From Bog-257 sp963834135 (GTDB lineage Bacteria > Acidobacteriota > Terriglobia > Terriglobales > Acidobacteriaceae): a stretch of DNA of 64,000 nucleotides. The stretch covers positions 62,001-126,000 of the forward strand of contig CAWIAN010000014.1 in the NCBI GenBank assembly GCA_963834135.1. The letters are read 5' to 3'. The notes beneath the pieces were generated by a model. It saw nothing but the letters and a program-made list of their open reading frames with translations, did not search any database and was not told where the DNA came from. Made by a program: the position numbers and the translations under genes. Numbering within the stretch: position 1 is the first letter of the stretch; each line of letters starts with the position of its first letter. Positions 35,810 through 44,054 of this stretch are shown here, piece by piece.

Positions 35810-36226
35810 ACACGCACGCTCCCGGTCAAATGAACGACCAGTAGCTCGAGAACCGCACCGACACCGGGTTATTGCTCCTGATCGCCGGCAGCCTGGCGAG
35901 GACTATCACAAGCAGTATTTCAATCCTGCCAGGTTACGAATCCTGTGACATCGTCAGTGGTGTAACGGAATACGCTGAAACCTCCGCCTGTCGGCAGTTG
36001 CGCCGGTCGTGGCCCAACTTTTGGGAGGACTTCCGGTATCACAGCTGAATATTAACTGTCGCAACAAACGACTTTGACCTTGACGGAATTGCCCTATTGA
36101 AAGATTATTGCCGTCAGGCGCCGGCGTCACCGCCGTTCTCGGGTTCGAGCAGTATCAGTCCGCGGGTTCCGGAATTCTGCGCCGATCCGGTGCCCAACAA
36201 TCAATCTGGCCTCGAAAGGTTCCCTG
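35810..36226. other. Intergenic region without a recognised gene
   Basis: 417 bases between the HAD gene and the receiver-like gene. Frames are short and show no family match. No strong hairpin, repeat or RNA gene was seen. The AT content rises near 36050-36110, where a promoter for the downstream gene could lie. Confidence 0.4.
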
Positions 36227-36670
36227 ATGAGTTCCAGATTGACCCTCCTGTTCGTGTGCAATGAGCGTGAGCTTTACCCCGTTCTCACCTCCGCCTTGGA
36301 ATCGGCAGGTTTTCACCTGGTGGTCGCCAGCGACAAAGAACAAGCCAACGGCATTCTGAAACAAGTGGTGGTCGATGCGGTTCTAATCCAACAGAGCGAG
36401 AGCCACTCCGGCAGGTCCATATGCGCCTCGTTGAAGCGGCAGATTCCTCGCACGCCGATCCTGCTGTTCGCCAACGAGGACCAGCAGCCCGAGGCCTATC
36501 CCGGCATCTATAGCATCCTGCACGCCGATGCGGATGACGAGGTGCTGACCCGCGCTCTTGCCATATTCCTGCGACAGTCTTTGAACAGCTCGCAGGCGAG
36601 CGATGCAGTACGGTCTGCCGGGGAATCCGAGCGCAACGAGCGTAAAGCGACCCCGCAACCCGCTGCATAG
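36227..36670 (+). CDS. Degenerate response-regulator receiver-like protein
   Basis: 147 residues. The N-terminal 115 residues follow a CheY-like alternation: LTLLFVCNERELYPVLTSALESAGFHLVVASDKEQANGILKQ, VDAVLIQQSES, RTPILLFANED, PGIYSILHADADDEVL. Where an active receiver has the phosphoacceptor Asp after beta-3, this protein has DAVLIQQ, and the beta-4 Thr/Ser and beta-5 Lys are also not obvious. A Ser/Glu/Arg-rich tail of about 30 residues follows. It is therefore probably a pseudo-receiver acting as a protein-interaction module. No histidine kinase or output domain is adjacent. Confidence 0.7.
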   Translation: MSSRLTLLFVCNERELYPVLTSALESAGFHLVVASDKEQANGILKQVVVDAVLIQQSESHSGRSICASLKRQIPRTPILLFANEDQQPEAYPGIYSILHADADDEVLTRALAIFLRQSLNSSQASDAVRSAGESERNERKATPQPAA

Positions 36671-36699
36671 AACAGAGCTGTGGGGCAAGTCAGCATCAC

Positions 36700-36898
36700 T
36701 GAAACCGGACTCATCGGCGCCACCAGTCTCAGACAGCTCGAGACGAATTTGAATGCGATCGCCATCGATCTGCCCGTCGACGCGGTCGCCACACTCGACG
36801 AGGTAAGCCGTTTGGAGCCCGTTCATCCCTATATGTTCTTCGAAGAAGTGTCGCAGGACCGGGACCACGGCGGTGCGAAAGTGCGTAAGGCAAACTAA
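36700..36898 (+). pseudogene. C-terminal remnant of an aldo/keto reductase
   Basis: About 60 codons read TGLIGATSLRQLETNLNAIAIDLPVDAVATLDEVS, the well-known C-terminal tail of aldo/keto reductases (G-A-x-S-x-x-Q-L-x-x-N-L ... L-D-E-x-S). It is followed by RLEPVHPYMFFEE. No barrel domain precedes it: the sequence just upstream is the end of the receiver-like gene. There is no proper start codon or ribosome-binding site. The remnant must come from a deletion or from a partial insertion. Confidence 0.7.
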
Positions 36899-36972
36899 TC
36901 AGGCGGGCACGACCGTGGACCGGATTGGGTGAGCATTCGGATTTGATGTGGGCCGCTACCCAGAAACAGGAA

Positions 36973-36996
36973 AGCCCGGGCCGTTTTGCCCGGGCT
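36973..36996. terminator. Bidirectional terminator hairpin
   Basis: Perfect 9-bp stem AGCCCGGGC (36973-36981) / GCCCGGGCT (36988-36996) with a CGTTTT loop. Flanking T-tracts are weak on both strands. It sits between convergent genes ending at 36898 and 37105. Confidence 0.6.
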
Positions 36997-37104
36997 CTTC
37001 ACTTTTCGCTGCCGATCGCGTCTACGTCCAGGTTCTGGCGAAGGCCACGTCCGTTCCATTTGAGGTCAAGCGAATTCTTGTCACCTTCCGTCACCTCGAC
37101 GGAT

Positions 37105-37338
37105 TTACATCACCAGTGCGATGCTTTCCAGCTCTCGCTGGAAGGCTTCCAGGGTTCCGCCCAGCATGCCAACCCGGCTCACCGCGTTCCGGGCTTCCTC
37201 AGCCGACACCCCATATCCGTGTCCGGCGAGAAACATCTGGAGCAACTCGGCCGCATCTTTAGAGTCGAACCCGTGGAGCAGCTCGCTCCTTAGTGCTGCC
37301 AGTTCGGGGACGGAAAACTTCTCTGCCATCATCATCAT
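37105..37338 (-). CDS. Small helical hypothetical protein with four in-frame ATGs
   Basis: 77 residues from the first of four consecutive ATG codons (37338 down to 37327), preceded by GGAGG at a 5-bp spacing. The second or third ATG would give better spacing. The protein (EKFSVPELAALRSELLHGFDSKDAAELLQMFLAGHGYGVSAEEARNAV...) is acidic, amphipathic-helical and lacks signal peptide, cysteines and known motifs. It resembles small uncharacterised acidobacterial proteins. No function can be assigned. The hairpin at 36973-36996 probably ends its transcript. Confidence 0.6.
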   Translation of the reverse strand: MMMMAEKFSVPELAALRSELLHGFDSKDAAELLQMFLAGHGYGVSAEEARNAVSRVGMLGGTLEAFQRELESIALVM

Positions 37339-37383
37339 CCTCACCTCCGACCCTTCCGGGCATCTGCTACTTAGACTCGTCAT

Positions 37384-37706
37384 CCAGCTGTTTAGTTGCA
37401 GGCAATTCGGTTGCCGAACCCGAGTTGCTAGCTACTGTACCCCAGGGTCTTTGTGCAATAACAACCCTTATGTCGCTAAATAGTTGCCAGATAGGGTTCT
37501 ACCCCCATCCGGCTCGGCCCGACGTGTCCCACACTTGTAGTACGCAGAGCGCGCGTCAACGGTTTCAGAGCACTCAGCTCATAAGGGGAGCGGGGCAGTC
37601 AAATACCAAATTCAGGATTTTCGGGATTCCCTTGGGCAATTTGACCAATTCGAGAATGGGAACTTGCGAGGTATTCCTCACTGAACGGGCATTCAGCTTA
37701 TGCTGA
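37384..37706. other. Intergenic region without a recognised gene
   Basis: About 320 bases between the small helical protein and the Trm112-like gene. One open frame on the plus strand (through 37706) has no recognisable content and no ribosome-binding site. Nothing else is evident. Confidence 0.4.
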
Positions 37707-37874
37707 TCACAGTTGCTCAATCGTGGCTTCCGGCTCCAACAGGATCGGAATACCGTTGCGGATAGGATACACGCGCTTGCATTCGTTGCACTTCAGGCTG
37801 TCCTCACCGCGGAGCACCAGGGGCTTGCGGCAAACCGGGCAGGCAAGAATCTCGAGCAGGTCGGGAGAGATCAT
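37707..37874 (-). CDS. Trm112-family zinc-ribbon-like protein
   Basis: A 55-residue protein too short for many gene callers: MISPDLLEILACPVCRKPLV, then LKCNECKRVYPIRNGIPILL. Two CxxC pairs (CPVC and CNEC), a central YPIRNGIPILL and the total length match the bacterial YcaR/Trm112 family. These are small zinc-binding proteins, related to the eukaryotic methyltransferase activator. It stands alone, 216 bp upstream of and divergent from folD. It is cytoplasmic. Confidence 0.9.
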   Translation of the reverse strand: MISPDLLEILACPVCRKPLVLRGEDSLKCNECKRVYPIRNGIPILLEPEATIEQL

Positions 37875-37904
37875 GCATTGATTCTAGCGTAAGGGCGACG
37901 GCTC

Positions 37905-38042
37905 GCACGAAGCTCTTTGCGTTTCGCCTTTCGCACGCAAAGCCCCGGTGTCCCAGGTTCGCCTTACTTCGGCTAACATGGGCTGCCATTCGATGAACGG
38001 ACCCAATCGAGCCTTCCTGGCGAAGAGCAAAAGCGAAGAGCG
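37905..38042. repeat. Inverted heptamer element upstream of folD
   Basis: The left portion has GCGTTTCGCCTTTCGC (about 37920-37935). The right portion has GCGAAGAGCAAAAGCGAAGAGCG (38024-38045) in the opposite orientation. The unique core is about 85 bp. This is the same left/right polarity as 20767-20915. It occupies the promoter region shared by folD and the Trm112-like gene. Confidence 0.6.
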
Positions 38043-38090
38043 ATCCCCCGCGTTAAACTAAACATTCATTTGAAATCCCAGGGGGACCTC

Positions 38091-39032
38091 ATGTCGGCCA
38101 TCATTCTCGACGGCACTAAGATCGCAGCCCAAATCAAAGCCGAAGTCGGCGAAGAGGTCAAAGAACTGACTGCGGCTGGCCTTCGTCCTGGACTTGCCGT
38201 TGTGCTCGCCGGCCATAATCCGGCATCGGAGATCTACGTCCGCAACAAAGTCAAGAGCTGCGAGCAGCTCGGCATCTATAGCGAGAAGCACACGCCTCCG
38301 GACAGCACGACGACAGAGGAACTGCTGGCATTGGTCGACGACTTGAACCGTCGCGACGAGATCGACGGCATCCTGGTGCAGCTACCGCTCCCCCCGCAAG
38401 TCGACTCCAAGAAAGTTCTGCTGGCGGTCTCACCGGAGAAAGATGTCGATGGCTTCCATCCCATGAACGTCGGCTACCTGTCGACGCAACGCCCCGGGCT
38501 AGTGCCGTGCACCCCGGCCGGCATCATCGAGATACTCAAGCGCAGTAACATTCCGATCGCTGGAGCCGAAGCCGTTGTTGTGGGACGCAGCGATATTGTC
38601 GGCAAGCCAGTCGCGATGCTGCTGTTGAACGGCAATGCCACGGTCACAGTCTGCCACTCGAAGACGCGTGATCTCGCCGCAGTGTGCCGCCGCGCAGATA
38701 TCCTGGTCGCCGCCATCGGCAAGGCCGGCATGATCACCCCTGACTTCGTGAAGCCCGGCGCCACCGTTATCGACGTCGGCATGAATACCGTCACCGACGC
38801 TGCGGAGTTCAAGGAGTTCTTTGGCGGAGACGAGAAGCGCGAAAAGGGCTTCGCCGAAAAAGGCTCGACACTCATGGGCGATGTCGATCCCAAAGTGGCC
38901 CGGGTAGCCGGTACTCTCACGCCCGTGCCTGGTGGCGTGGGCCCGCTAACCATCGCCATGCTGATGAGCAACACGGTGAAGGCGGCAAAGCTCCGTCGCG
39001 GGCACAAAGTCGGTAGCTTGGCAACGCGATAG
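38091..39032 (+). CDS. folD: Bifunctional methylenetetrahydrofolate dehydrogenase/cyclohydrolase
   Basis: 313 residues from the ATG at 38091 with AGGGGG 5 bp upstream. The catalytic segment is YVRNKVKSCEQLGI, in which the conserved Lys of Y-x-x-x-K is present, then DGILVQLPLPPQV and KDVDGFHPMNVG. The NADP domain has AVVVGRSDIVGKPVAMLLLNGNATVTVCHSKT. The C-terminus is PVPGGVGPLTIAMLMSNTV. FolD converts methylene-THF to formyl-THF in the cytoplasm. A roughly 20-residue insertion (EFFGGDEKREKGFAEKG) lies in the loop before GDVD. It is a common variant and does not affect the known motifs. Confidence 0.96.
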   Translation: MSAIILDGTKIAAQIKAEVGEEVKELTAAGLRPGLAVVLAGHNPASEIYVRNKVKSCEQLGIYSEKHTPPDSTTTEELLALVDDLNRRDEIDGILVQLPLPPQVDSKKVLLAVSPEKDVDGFHPMNVGYLSTQRPGLVPCTPAGIIEILKRSNIPIAGAEAVVVGRSDIVGKPVAMLLLNGNATVTVCHSKTRDLAAVCRRADILVAAIGKAGMITPDFVKPGATVIDVGMNTVTDAAEFKEFFGGDEKREKGFAEKGSTLMGDVDPKVARVAGTLTPVPGGVGPLTIAMLMSNTVKAAKLRRGHKVGSLATR

Positions 39033-39132
39033 GTGGCCACTGATCACACCACGCGGAAGGGTGCGTAATCTGGGGTACGGCCCGATTTCGTTGCTTACTG
39101 CAGGATAATTTCCGAATTCCAAGGAGCATCTC

Positions 39133-39351
39133 ATGGCAGAGAAGTTGACCTGGAACGATGCCGAGAAGATTGGAGTGCTTCTCGCACGAAAACATCCTGA
39201 ACTTTCTCCCCTCTCGACTGATTCAGAGGAGCTGCGTCGGCTGATAACAGATTTGGCGGAGTTCAAGGATGACTCCACAGCTTGCGACACGAATAAATTG
39301 GAGGCGATTCAGGCGGCTTGGAACGAGGAGTTCCTGGATCGCACGCAATAG
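39133..39351 (+). CDS. iscX: IscX-like Fe-S assembly protein
   Basis: 72 residues with an AAGGAG site 7 bp before the ATG. LTWNDAEKIGVLLARKHPELSPLSTD, LRRLITDLAEFKDD and LEAIQAAWNEEFLDR align with IscX/YfhJ. That small acidic protein binds IscS and iron and modulates cluster assembly (family knowledge). The acidic surface pattern and the terminal W-x-x-E are kept. No isc genes are adjacent, so it acts in trans. The next gene is convergent. Confidence 0.85.
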   Translation: MAEKLTWNDAEKIGVLLARKHPELSPLSTDSEELRRLITDLAEFKDDSTACDTNKLEAIQAAWNEEFLDRTQ

Positions 39352-39426
39352 CCGTCGTCATCGCGTACCTGGGCTTGTCTGCCAGCACAATGCTTGTCGG
39401 AATGCGTGACTCCGCCTTGGTTTCTT

Positions 39427-41802
39427 TCAGATGGGAGGGGCGGCCACCAGATTTGGAAGACCGATCCGACGCAATAGGTCCTGGAAGGCTGGGCTCTCCC
39501 GCAAGCCGTCCATGCTCGGATCCTGATGAAGATAGATAAGCCAGTGGGAATGCTCTTCATAGCATTTCTCCAGGTATTCCATCGCGCGCTCGTTTTCTCC
39601 CAACCCGACGTGGATTCCGGCAAAGAAGTAGGGCGCGACATACTTTTGCTGCGCTAACTTCGTCAAGTCATCCAGTATTTGCAGCGCTTCCGTCCTTCTG
39701 CCCGCCGCGCCGAGAGTATGTGCCAGTGCCGCGCGCATCAGAGGACTGCCGCCCGACAGTTTCACTCCTTTCTCCCCCTCAGTGATGGCCAGTTCGTAGC
39801 GGCCCGTTTTTCTGAGCAACACGCCGAGAATCCAGTAGGTGACGGGGTAATTGGGATCCAAATCGATCGTTCGCCGCAGTTGTTCGATGGCATCGTCATA
39901 GCGGCGCGCAAAGTAGAAGGCCCACCCGACTGCGACGCTGATAATGAGCGACAGCGGATCCAGGTCCTGACTTTTCTTGATCCGGGCCATCGCCTCTTCG
40001 TGCCGATCCATGGTCATCGCGTACTCGGCGAACCAGTGATTGGCGGTCGGATAAGTGGGACTTAGTTCGATGCTGCGCTTGAATTCGGTCTGCGCCTGCT
40101 CCCACTCCCAGTCGTCGAGCCACAGCACGGCCGCCAAAGGCGTGTGCGCTTCGGCTAGATCCGGATCGAGTTGCAGCGCGGCCTTGGCTGCCGCTTTGCC
40201 TCTAGGGAACGCTTCCTTAGGCGGCAGATAGCTGTTCCATCCCAGCAGCACGTAACAGTCGGCCAGGCCAGCATAGGCCAGGGCGTAGGTGGGGTCGTTC
40301 TCAACGGCCTGCTGAAAGTGCTCGATCGCCTTATAGAACCCCTCTTCGGTCCAGCGATTCCAATGGTGACGACCTTTGAGGTAAAGCTGGTAGGCCTCGA
40401 CATTCTTCGTATGGTGTTTCGTCAGCTGCTTCTTTTCTGCACGGGTCAACCGTAAACGCAATTTCCCCGATATATCGATCGAAATCTCGTCCTGCACGAC
40501 AAAGATGTCCCCGGGCTTGCGGTCGTATTGCGCGCCCCAAAGTTGGGAGCCTGTCGCGACGTCGACTAATTCGGTGCCGATCCGCAACGAGCCACCGCTT
40601 TGCACGATTCTTCCGGTGAGCACGGCGCGAACACCCAGCTCGCGCCCCACAGCCTGAGGATCAATTTCGCGGGCCTTGAAGCGCGACACGGTACTCTGCG
40701 CCATCACTCGCAGTTTCGGTATAGTCGCCAGATTGTTAATGAGGCTTCCGGTGATACCGTCGCTCAAGTATTCATGCTCAGGGTCGCCGCCTGCGTTTCC
40801 AAAGGGCAGAACCGCCAGTGAGTCAATCACCTTGGAGACGCGCCGCGGGCGACCGACGGACGTCTGTGCGCTAGTACTTTGGGCCCAACGCTCGCCAGTG
40901 AAGGATGATGAGCCTGTGGCCAATGTCCGGACCGATCCAGTTTTTTCCTCCGCAACTCTCGCGCCCGATTCCATGTCTCGCTTTAGCTGCTTCAGATCAG
41001 CCCGCATGTCAGCTGCGTGCTGATATCGCAGATTTTTGTCCTTCTCCAAGGCTCTCCGGATCACCTCCTGGAGTGACGCTGGCAGGTCGGGATTTACTTG
41101 CGTGGGAGCCACGGGATCACGGTTGAGAATGGCTTCTGCGATCACACCGGAGCTGGGTCCCTGAAAAGGGAGCTTTCCCGTAGCCATCTGATAGAGAACA
41201 ATGCCGAAGGAAAACAAATCAGTGCGGCCGTCCAGCTCTTCGGCCCTCACCTGCTCTGGAGACATATAGGCTGCCGTGCCCACAGCTATCCCTGGAGTTG
41301 TGAGGTGTAGTTCGGAGGCATCGTCATCGGCGAAAGAGATCTTTGCCACCCCGAAATCCAGAATCTTGGCGTGGCCGCGGTTCGTGACAAAAATATTCGC
41401 GGGCTTGATGTCGCGGTGGACGATGCCCTTGCAGTGCGAAGCATCCAGCGCATCGGCAATCTCGATGCCCAGATCGAGCGCGGTCTCGATGTCCAGGGGC
41501 TTGCCGCTGATCCGGTGCCGGAGCGTCTGGCCTTCCAGAAATTCCATGGCGATGAAGGTTCGCCCCTCGACCTCATCAATTTCGTGGATGGTGCAAATGT
41601 TCGGATGGTTCAATGCGGAAGCAGCTTTGGCTTCGCGCTGAAAACGGCTAAGCGCCAGGGGACCTTTAGCTACGTTGTCGGGCAGAAACTTGAGAGCTAC
41701 AAAGCGTCCGAGCCTTACATCCTCGGCTTTGTAAACGATACCCATCGCGCCGGCGCCGAGCTCCTCGACGATGCGATAGTGCGAGATGGTCTGTCCAATC
41801 AC
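39427..41802 (-). CDS. Ser/Thr protein kinase fused to TolB-like and TPR domains
   Basis: 791 residues. The kinase domain (about 1-270) has GAGAMGIV, K38 in FVALKF, HRDIKPAN (H129-R130-D131), DFG (149-151) and an APE-like SPEQ. A linker leads to a TolB-N/adenylate-cyclase-like region (about 330-460: VLPFGNAGGDPEHEYLSDGIT, VRAVLTGRIVQSGGSLRIGTELVD). Then come six or so TPRs (EHFQQAVENDPTYALAYAGLADCYV, IELSPTYPTANHWFAEYA, IDLDPNYPVTYWILGVLL). No transmembrane segment is visible, so it is probably a soluble signalling scaffold. This architecture is expanded in Acidobacteriota. Confidence 0.93.
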   Translation of the reverse strand: MIGQTISHYRIVEELGAGAMGIVYKAEDVRLGRFVALKFLPDNVAKGPLALSRFQREAKAASALNHPNICTIHEIDEVEGRTFIAMEFLEGQTLRHRISGKPLDIETALDLGIEIADALDASHCKGIVHRDIKPANIFVTNRGHAKILDFGVAKISFADDDASELHLTTPGIAVGTAAYMSPEQVRAEELDGRTDLFSFGIVLYQMATGKLPFQGPSSGVIAEAILNRDPVAPTQVNPDLPASLQEVIRRALEKDKNLRYQHAADMRADLKQLKRDMESGARVAEEKTGSVRTLATGSSSFTGERWAQSTSAQTSVGRPRRVSKVIDSLAVLPFGNAGGDPEHEYLSDGITGSLINNLATIPKLRVMAQSTVSRFKAREIDPQAVGRELGVRAVLTGRIVQSGGSLRIGTELVDVATGSQLWGAQYDRKPGDIFVVQDEISIDISGKLRLRLTRAEKKQLTKHHTKNVEAYQLYLKGRHHWNRWTEEGFYKAIEHFQQAVENDPTYALAYAGLADCYVLLGWNSYLPPKEAFPRGKAAAKAALQLDPDLAEAHTPLAAVLWLDDWEWEQAQTEFKRSIELSPTYPTANHWFAEYAMTMDRHEEAMARIKKSQDLDPLSLIISVAVGWAFYFARRYDDAIEQLRRTIDLDPNYPVTYWILGVLLRKTGRYELAITEGEKGVKLSGGSPLMRAALAHTLGAAGRRTEALQILDDLTKLAQQKYVAPYFFAGIHVGLGENERAMEYLEKCYEEHSHWLIYLHQDPSMDGLRESPAFQDLLRRIGLPNLVAAPPI

Positions 41803-41888
41803 TGGCGCGAATGTTACTTCCGCGAAACAGGCACGTCAATGAGAGCGGTGAGTTTGCCACTACTGCGGCAGGACTATTAGTACGGCAC

Positions 41889-41921
41889 CCCCACTCATTC
41901 GTGATTTTCGAATGAGTGGGG
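41889..41921 (-). terminator. Hairpin downstream of the Gly/Tyr-rich protein gene
   Basis: Perfect 13-bp stem CCCCACTCATTCG (41889-41901) / CGAATGAGTGGGG (41909-41921) with a 7-base loop, 12 bp after the minus-strand stop at 41933. The T-tract is absent, so it may stabilise the mRNA end rather than terminate by itself. Confidence 0.6.
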
Positions 41922-41932
41922 ATCGGGAAAAC

Positions 41933-42853
41933 TTAGGAGGGAGGCAGGTTCACGGCTGCCCGTACGATATTCATCTCCCGAGGAGACAGGTTGCTGTAGC
42001 GGCCTGACTCGATCTGTCGCTCGCGTGCCGCTGGCGGCATGCCGCGAAGCGCGCGAATCACGTTCCCCACCTCCGGACGCACGGCTGGCATGCGTTGCTC
42101 AGAGGCAGACGGCGCGTAGTTAGAGTTCTCCAGCGTGGGAGCAGAGGTATGGTCTGTGGGCCGGGTGACGTAAGTTGCTTCAAACAATGCGGGCGAGGTC
42201 GAACTCGGCGCCGGCCTGGCCAGGGAGTTCTGCGGAGTCGTCACACCGTTGTTGTATCGCGGAGCATAGCTGTCGTTTTGCGGCTCAGCGTAGGCCTGCG
42301 AGTACGAGACCGGCTCCGATCCAGCCACCGGTTGGCTGACCGGCGCATAGTAATAGCTGGATGGGTACGACGGATAATAGGTGTAAGGGTAGGGATAGTA
42401 CGGAGCGTAAGCGTAAGGGTATCCGTAGCCGTAGCCCCAGTACGGATAGCCGAAGTTCAGGCTGATGCCGAATCCCCAGCCCCAACCCCAACCGCCCCAG
42501 CCGTAGCCGTAGCCACCACGATATCCGTAGCCGTAGCCACCTCGATATCCATAGCCGTAGCCACCTCGATATCCATAGCCGTAGCCACCTCGATACCCGT
42601 AGCCACCACGGTATCCCGCATAGCTGCCGTGCCAGCCACCGTTGCCGCCACCACCCCAACTGCCGCCGTGGCCACCACCCCAGCCACCGCCGCCGTGATA
42701 GCCGCCTCCTCCACCATGGAAGCCGCCACCGCCACCGTGAAATCCACCGCCGCCTCCATGTCCTCCGGCGGCGAAAACCGGCATTCCAAACAATGTCAGC
42801 GCGATCCACATCACGCCCAGCAGAAGAGCCCGAAACATGTCGTTGCGTTTCAT
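41933..42853 (-). CDS. Secreted Gly/Tyr-rich repeat protein with conserved C-terminal segment
   Basis: 306 residues. A signal peptide (MFRALLLGVMWIALTLFGMP, cleavage near FAAGG) is followed by a GFHGGGG/WGGGHGG-type stretch (about 30-75). Then GYRGGYGY octads (about 80-125) are encoded by a 24-bp tandem repeat. A Tyr/Pro-rich region (YAPYYPYPYTYYPSY) follows, then a Ser/Thr/Ala-rich linker. The C-terminus is better conserved: VIRALRGMPPAARERQIESG and YSNLSPREMNIVRAAVN, resembling DUF3106-type helices. It is probably surface-exposed or envelope-associated. A structural or matrix role is only a guess. Confidence 0.75.
   Translation of the reverse strand: MKRNDMFRALLLGVMWIALTLFGMPVFAAGGHGGGGGFHGGGGGFHGGGGGYHGGGGWGGGHGGSWGGGGNGGWHGSYAGYRGGYGYRGGYGYGYRGGYGYGYRGGYGYGYRGGYGYGWGGWGWGWGFGISLNFGYPYWGYGYGYPYAYAPYYPYPYTYYPSYPSSYYYAPVSQPVAGSEPVSYSQAYAEPQNDSYAPRYNNGVTTPQNSLARPAPSSTSPALFEATYVTRPTDHTSAPTLENSNYAPSASEQRMPAVRPEVGNVIRALRGMPPAARERQIESGRYSNLSPREMNIVRAAVNLPPS
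42520..42615. repeat. 24-bp tandem repeat within the Gly/Tyr-rich gene
   Basis: About four copies of CCGTAGCCGTAGCCACCTCG-ATAT type (24 bp), with third-position changes only, encode GYRGGYGY on the minus strand. Copy number is likely to vary between strains. Confidence 0.8.
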
Positions 42854-43190
42854 CTTCCCCTCCCGTCCGCACGCTGACCGGGGCGATCAGGGTTGAGGGC
42901 CCAATCCCGGTACTGCAAGCGCCTCGAAATATAGGTCATTTTATGCCTTCGCGCGGGGGGTGCGCTATCAGCGAAATTGAAACCTGGGAAAGTTTCTTAA
43001 GAGTGGGGTCGGCGCATAAGTGACGTTTGACCGTGGCGGTTTTTTGACAAACCAGAAGTGTGGGAAGCCGCCGCGACTATGACGATGGCCGCCTGGGCTC
43101 GGACATAGTCAAGATATTTAGAGGGGAAGCCGCCATGAGCTGCCGGGGCATTGCTGTAGTAGAGTTTTAAACTGCTACAAAGAGATAAAG
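42854..43190. other. Divergent intergenic region, no gene seen
   Basis: 337 bases between the Gly/Tyr-rich gene and the methyltransferase gene. A TTGACA at 43045-43050 lacks a good -10 at the right spacing. No repeat or hairpin stands out. Confidence 0.4.
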
Positions 43191-43937
43191 ATGAATCTTC
43201 GCGAAAAGATCGATTCGGTTCCTCATTGGTACCACCGATTTGAGTTTTCCCCAGGTCTAACGACACCGGGAACAAACGATTCAGCCACTGCCCTTGCGTT
43301 GTTGCAGCTGCCGGAAGACCTCTCTGGTCTTCGCGTGCTCGACATTGGCGCGCGAGACGGCTTCTTTTCCTTCGAATGCGAGCGTCGAGGCGCCGCCGAA
43401 GTTGTTCCGATTGACTACATACCCGCTGAGCAGACCGGGTTCCCAGTCGCGAAAGAGATACTGGGATCGAAGCTGGATCTCATTCATGACAACGTTTACA
43501 ACCTCACACCGGCGAAATACGGTCGCTTCGATGTAATTCTGTTTCTTGGCGTCATGTACCATCTTCCGGATCCCATGCGTTGCCTGGACATCCTGCACGA
43601 CATGATGAACCTGAACGCGACGCTGTACATGGAAACTGTGGTCATCGACGAAAACTTGCCGGCGGAGCTATCCAATCGCCCACTGATGGAGTTTTATCCC
43701 GGGTCGAGCAAGGGAGGCGACCACAGCAACTACTGGGGAATGACCGAGCAATGCGCTCGAGCGATGCTGCTGGAAAACAGGATTACCTGCACAGCCACGA
43801 GACGGAACGGAGAGCGGGGAATGTTCGTGGCAGTGAAGACGTCAGGCGAAAAAGACTACTACCTCGTAATCTCTCGCAACCTGGTTGGAGGGAAAAACGG
43901 CTGGCTCAAACTGCCGGAGAAGCCGACCGGTGAATGA
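43191..43937 (+). CDS. SAM-dependent methyltransferase (DUF1698/CmoB-like)
   Basis: 248 residues. The N-terminal VPHWYHRFEFSPGLTTPG resembles the CmoB/DUF1698 lead-in. The Rossmann SAM site is LRVLDIGARDGFFSFECERRGA, then EVVPIDYIPAEQ and FDVILFLGVMYHLPDPMRCLD. The downstream NYWGMTEQCARAMLLENRI matches tRNA wobble-uridine-modifying relatives. Actual substrate may be a small metabolite. Start ATG has AAAGAGATAAAG upstream. Monocistronic, followed by the convergent 44055-45944 gene. Confidence 0.85.
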   Translation: MNLREKIDSVPHWYHRFEFSPGLTTPGTNDSATALALLQLPEDLSGLRVLDIGARDGFFSFECERRGAAEVVPIDYIPAEQTGFPVAKEILGSKLDLIHDNVYNLTPAKYGRFDVILFLGVMYHLPDPMRCLDILHDMMNLNATLYMETVVIDENLPAELSNRPLMEFYPGSSKGGDHSNYWGMTEQCARAMLLENRITCTATRRNGERGMFVAVKTSGEKDYYLVISRNLVGGKNGWLKLPEKPTGE

Positions 43938-44054
43938 CCTCTTCACATCAGGCCGGATCTTTCATGGCATGGGGCTGGTTTTCCGGACATGATTTCGTCG
44001 TGTGAACCTTAAACGCCTTCGCAGTTCGGCGCTTCGCATAAGCTGGACAACCCG

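Noticed and set aside
37293..37706. Plus-strand frame of 137 codons (MLPVRGRKTSL...)
   Set aside because: No ribosome-binding site, no family similarity, and it overlaps the small helical gene. Treated as non-coding.
42095..42877. Plus-strand frame of 260 codons opposite the Gly/Tyr-rich gene
   Set aside because: Its sequence (Arg/Val-rich with IAVATSIS repeats) is the complement of the tandem repeat. The minus-strand product has a signal peptide and conserved end.
43045..43076. TTGACA as a promoter for the methyltransferase gene
   Set aside because: No -10 hexamer lies 16-18 bp downstream. The nearest TA-rich word is too far.
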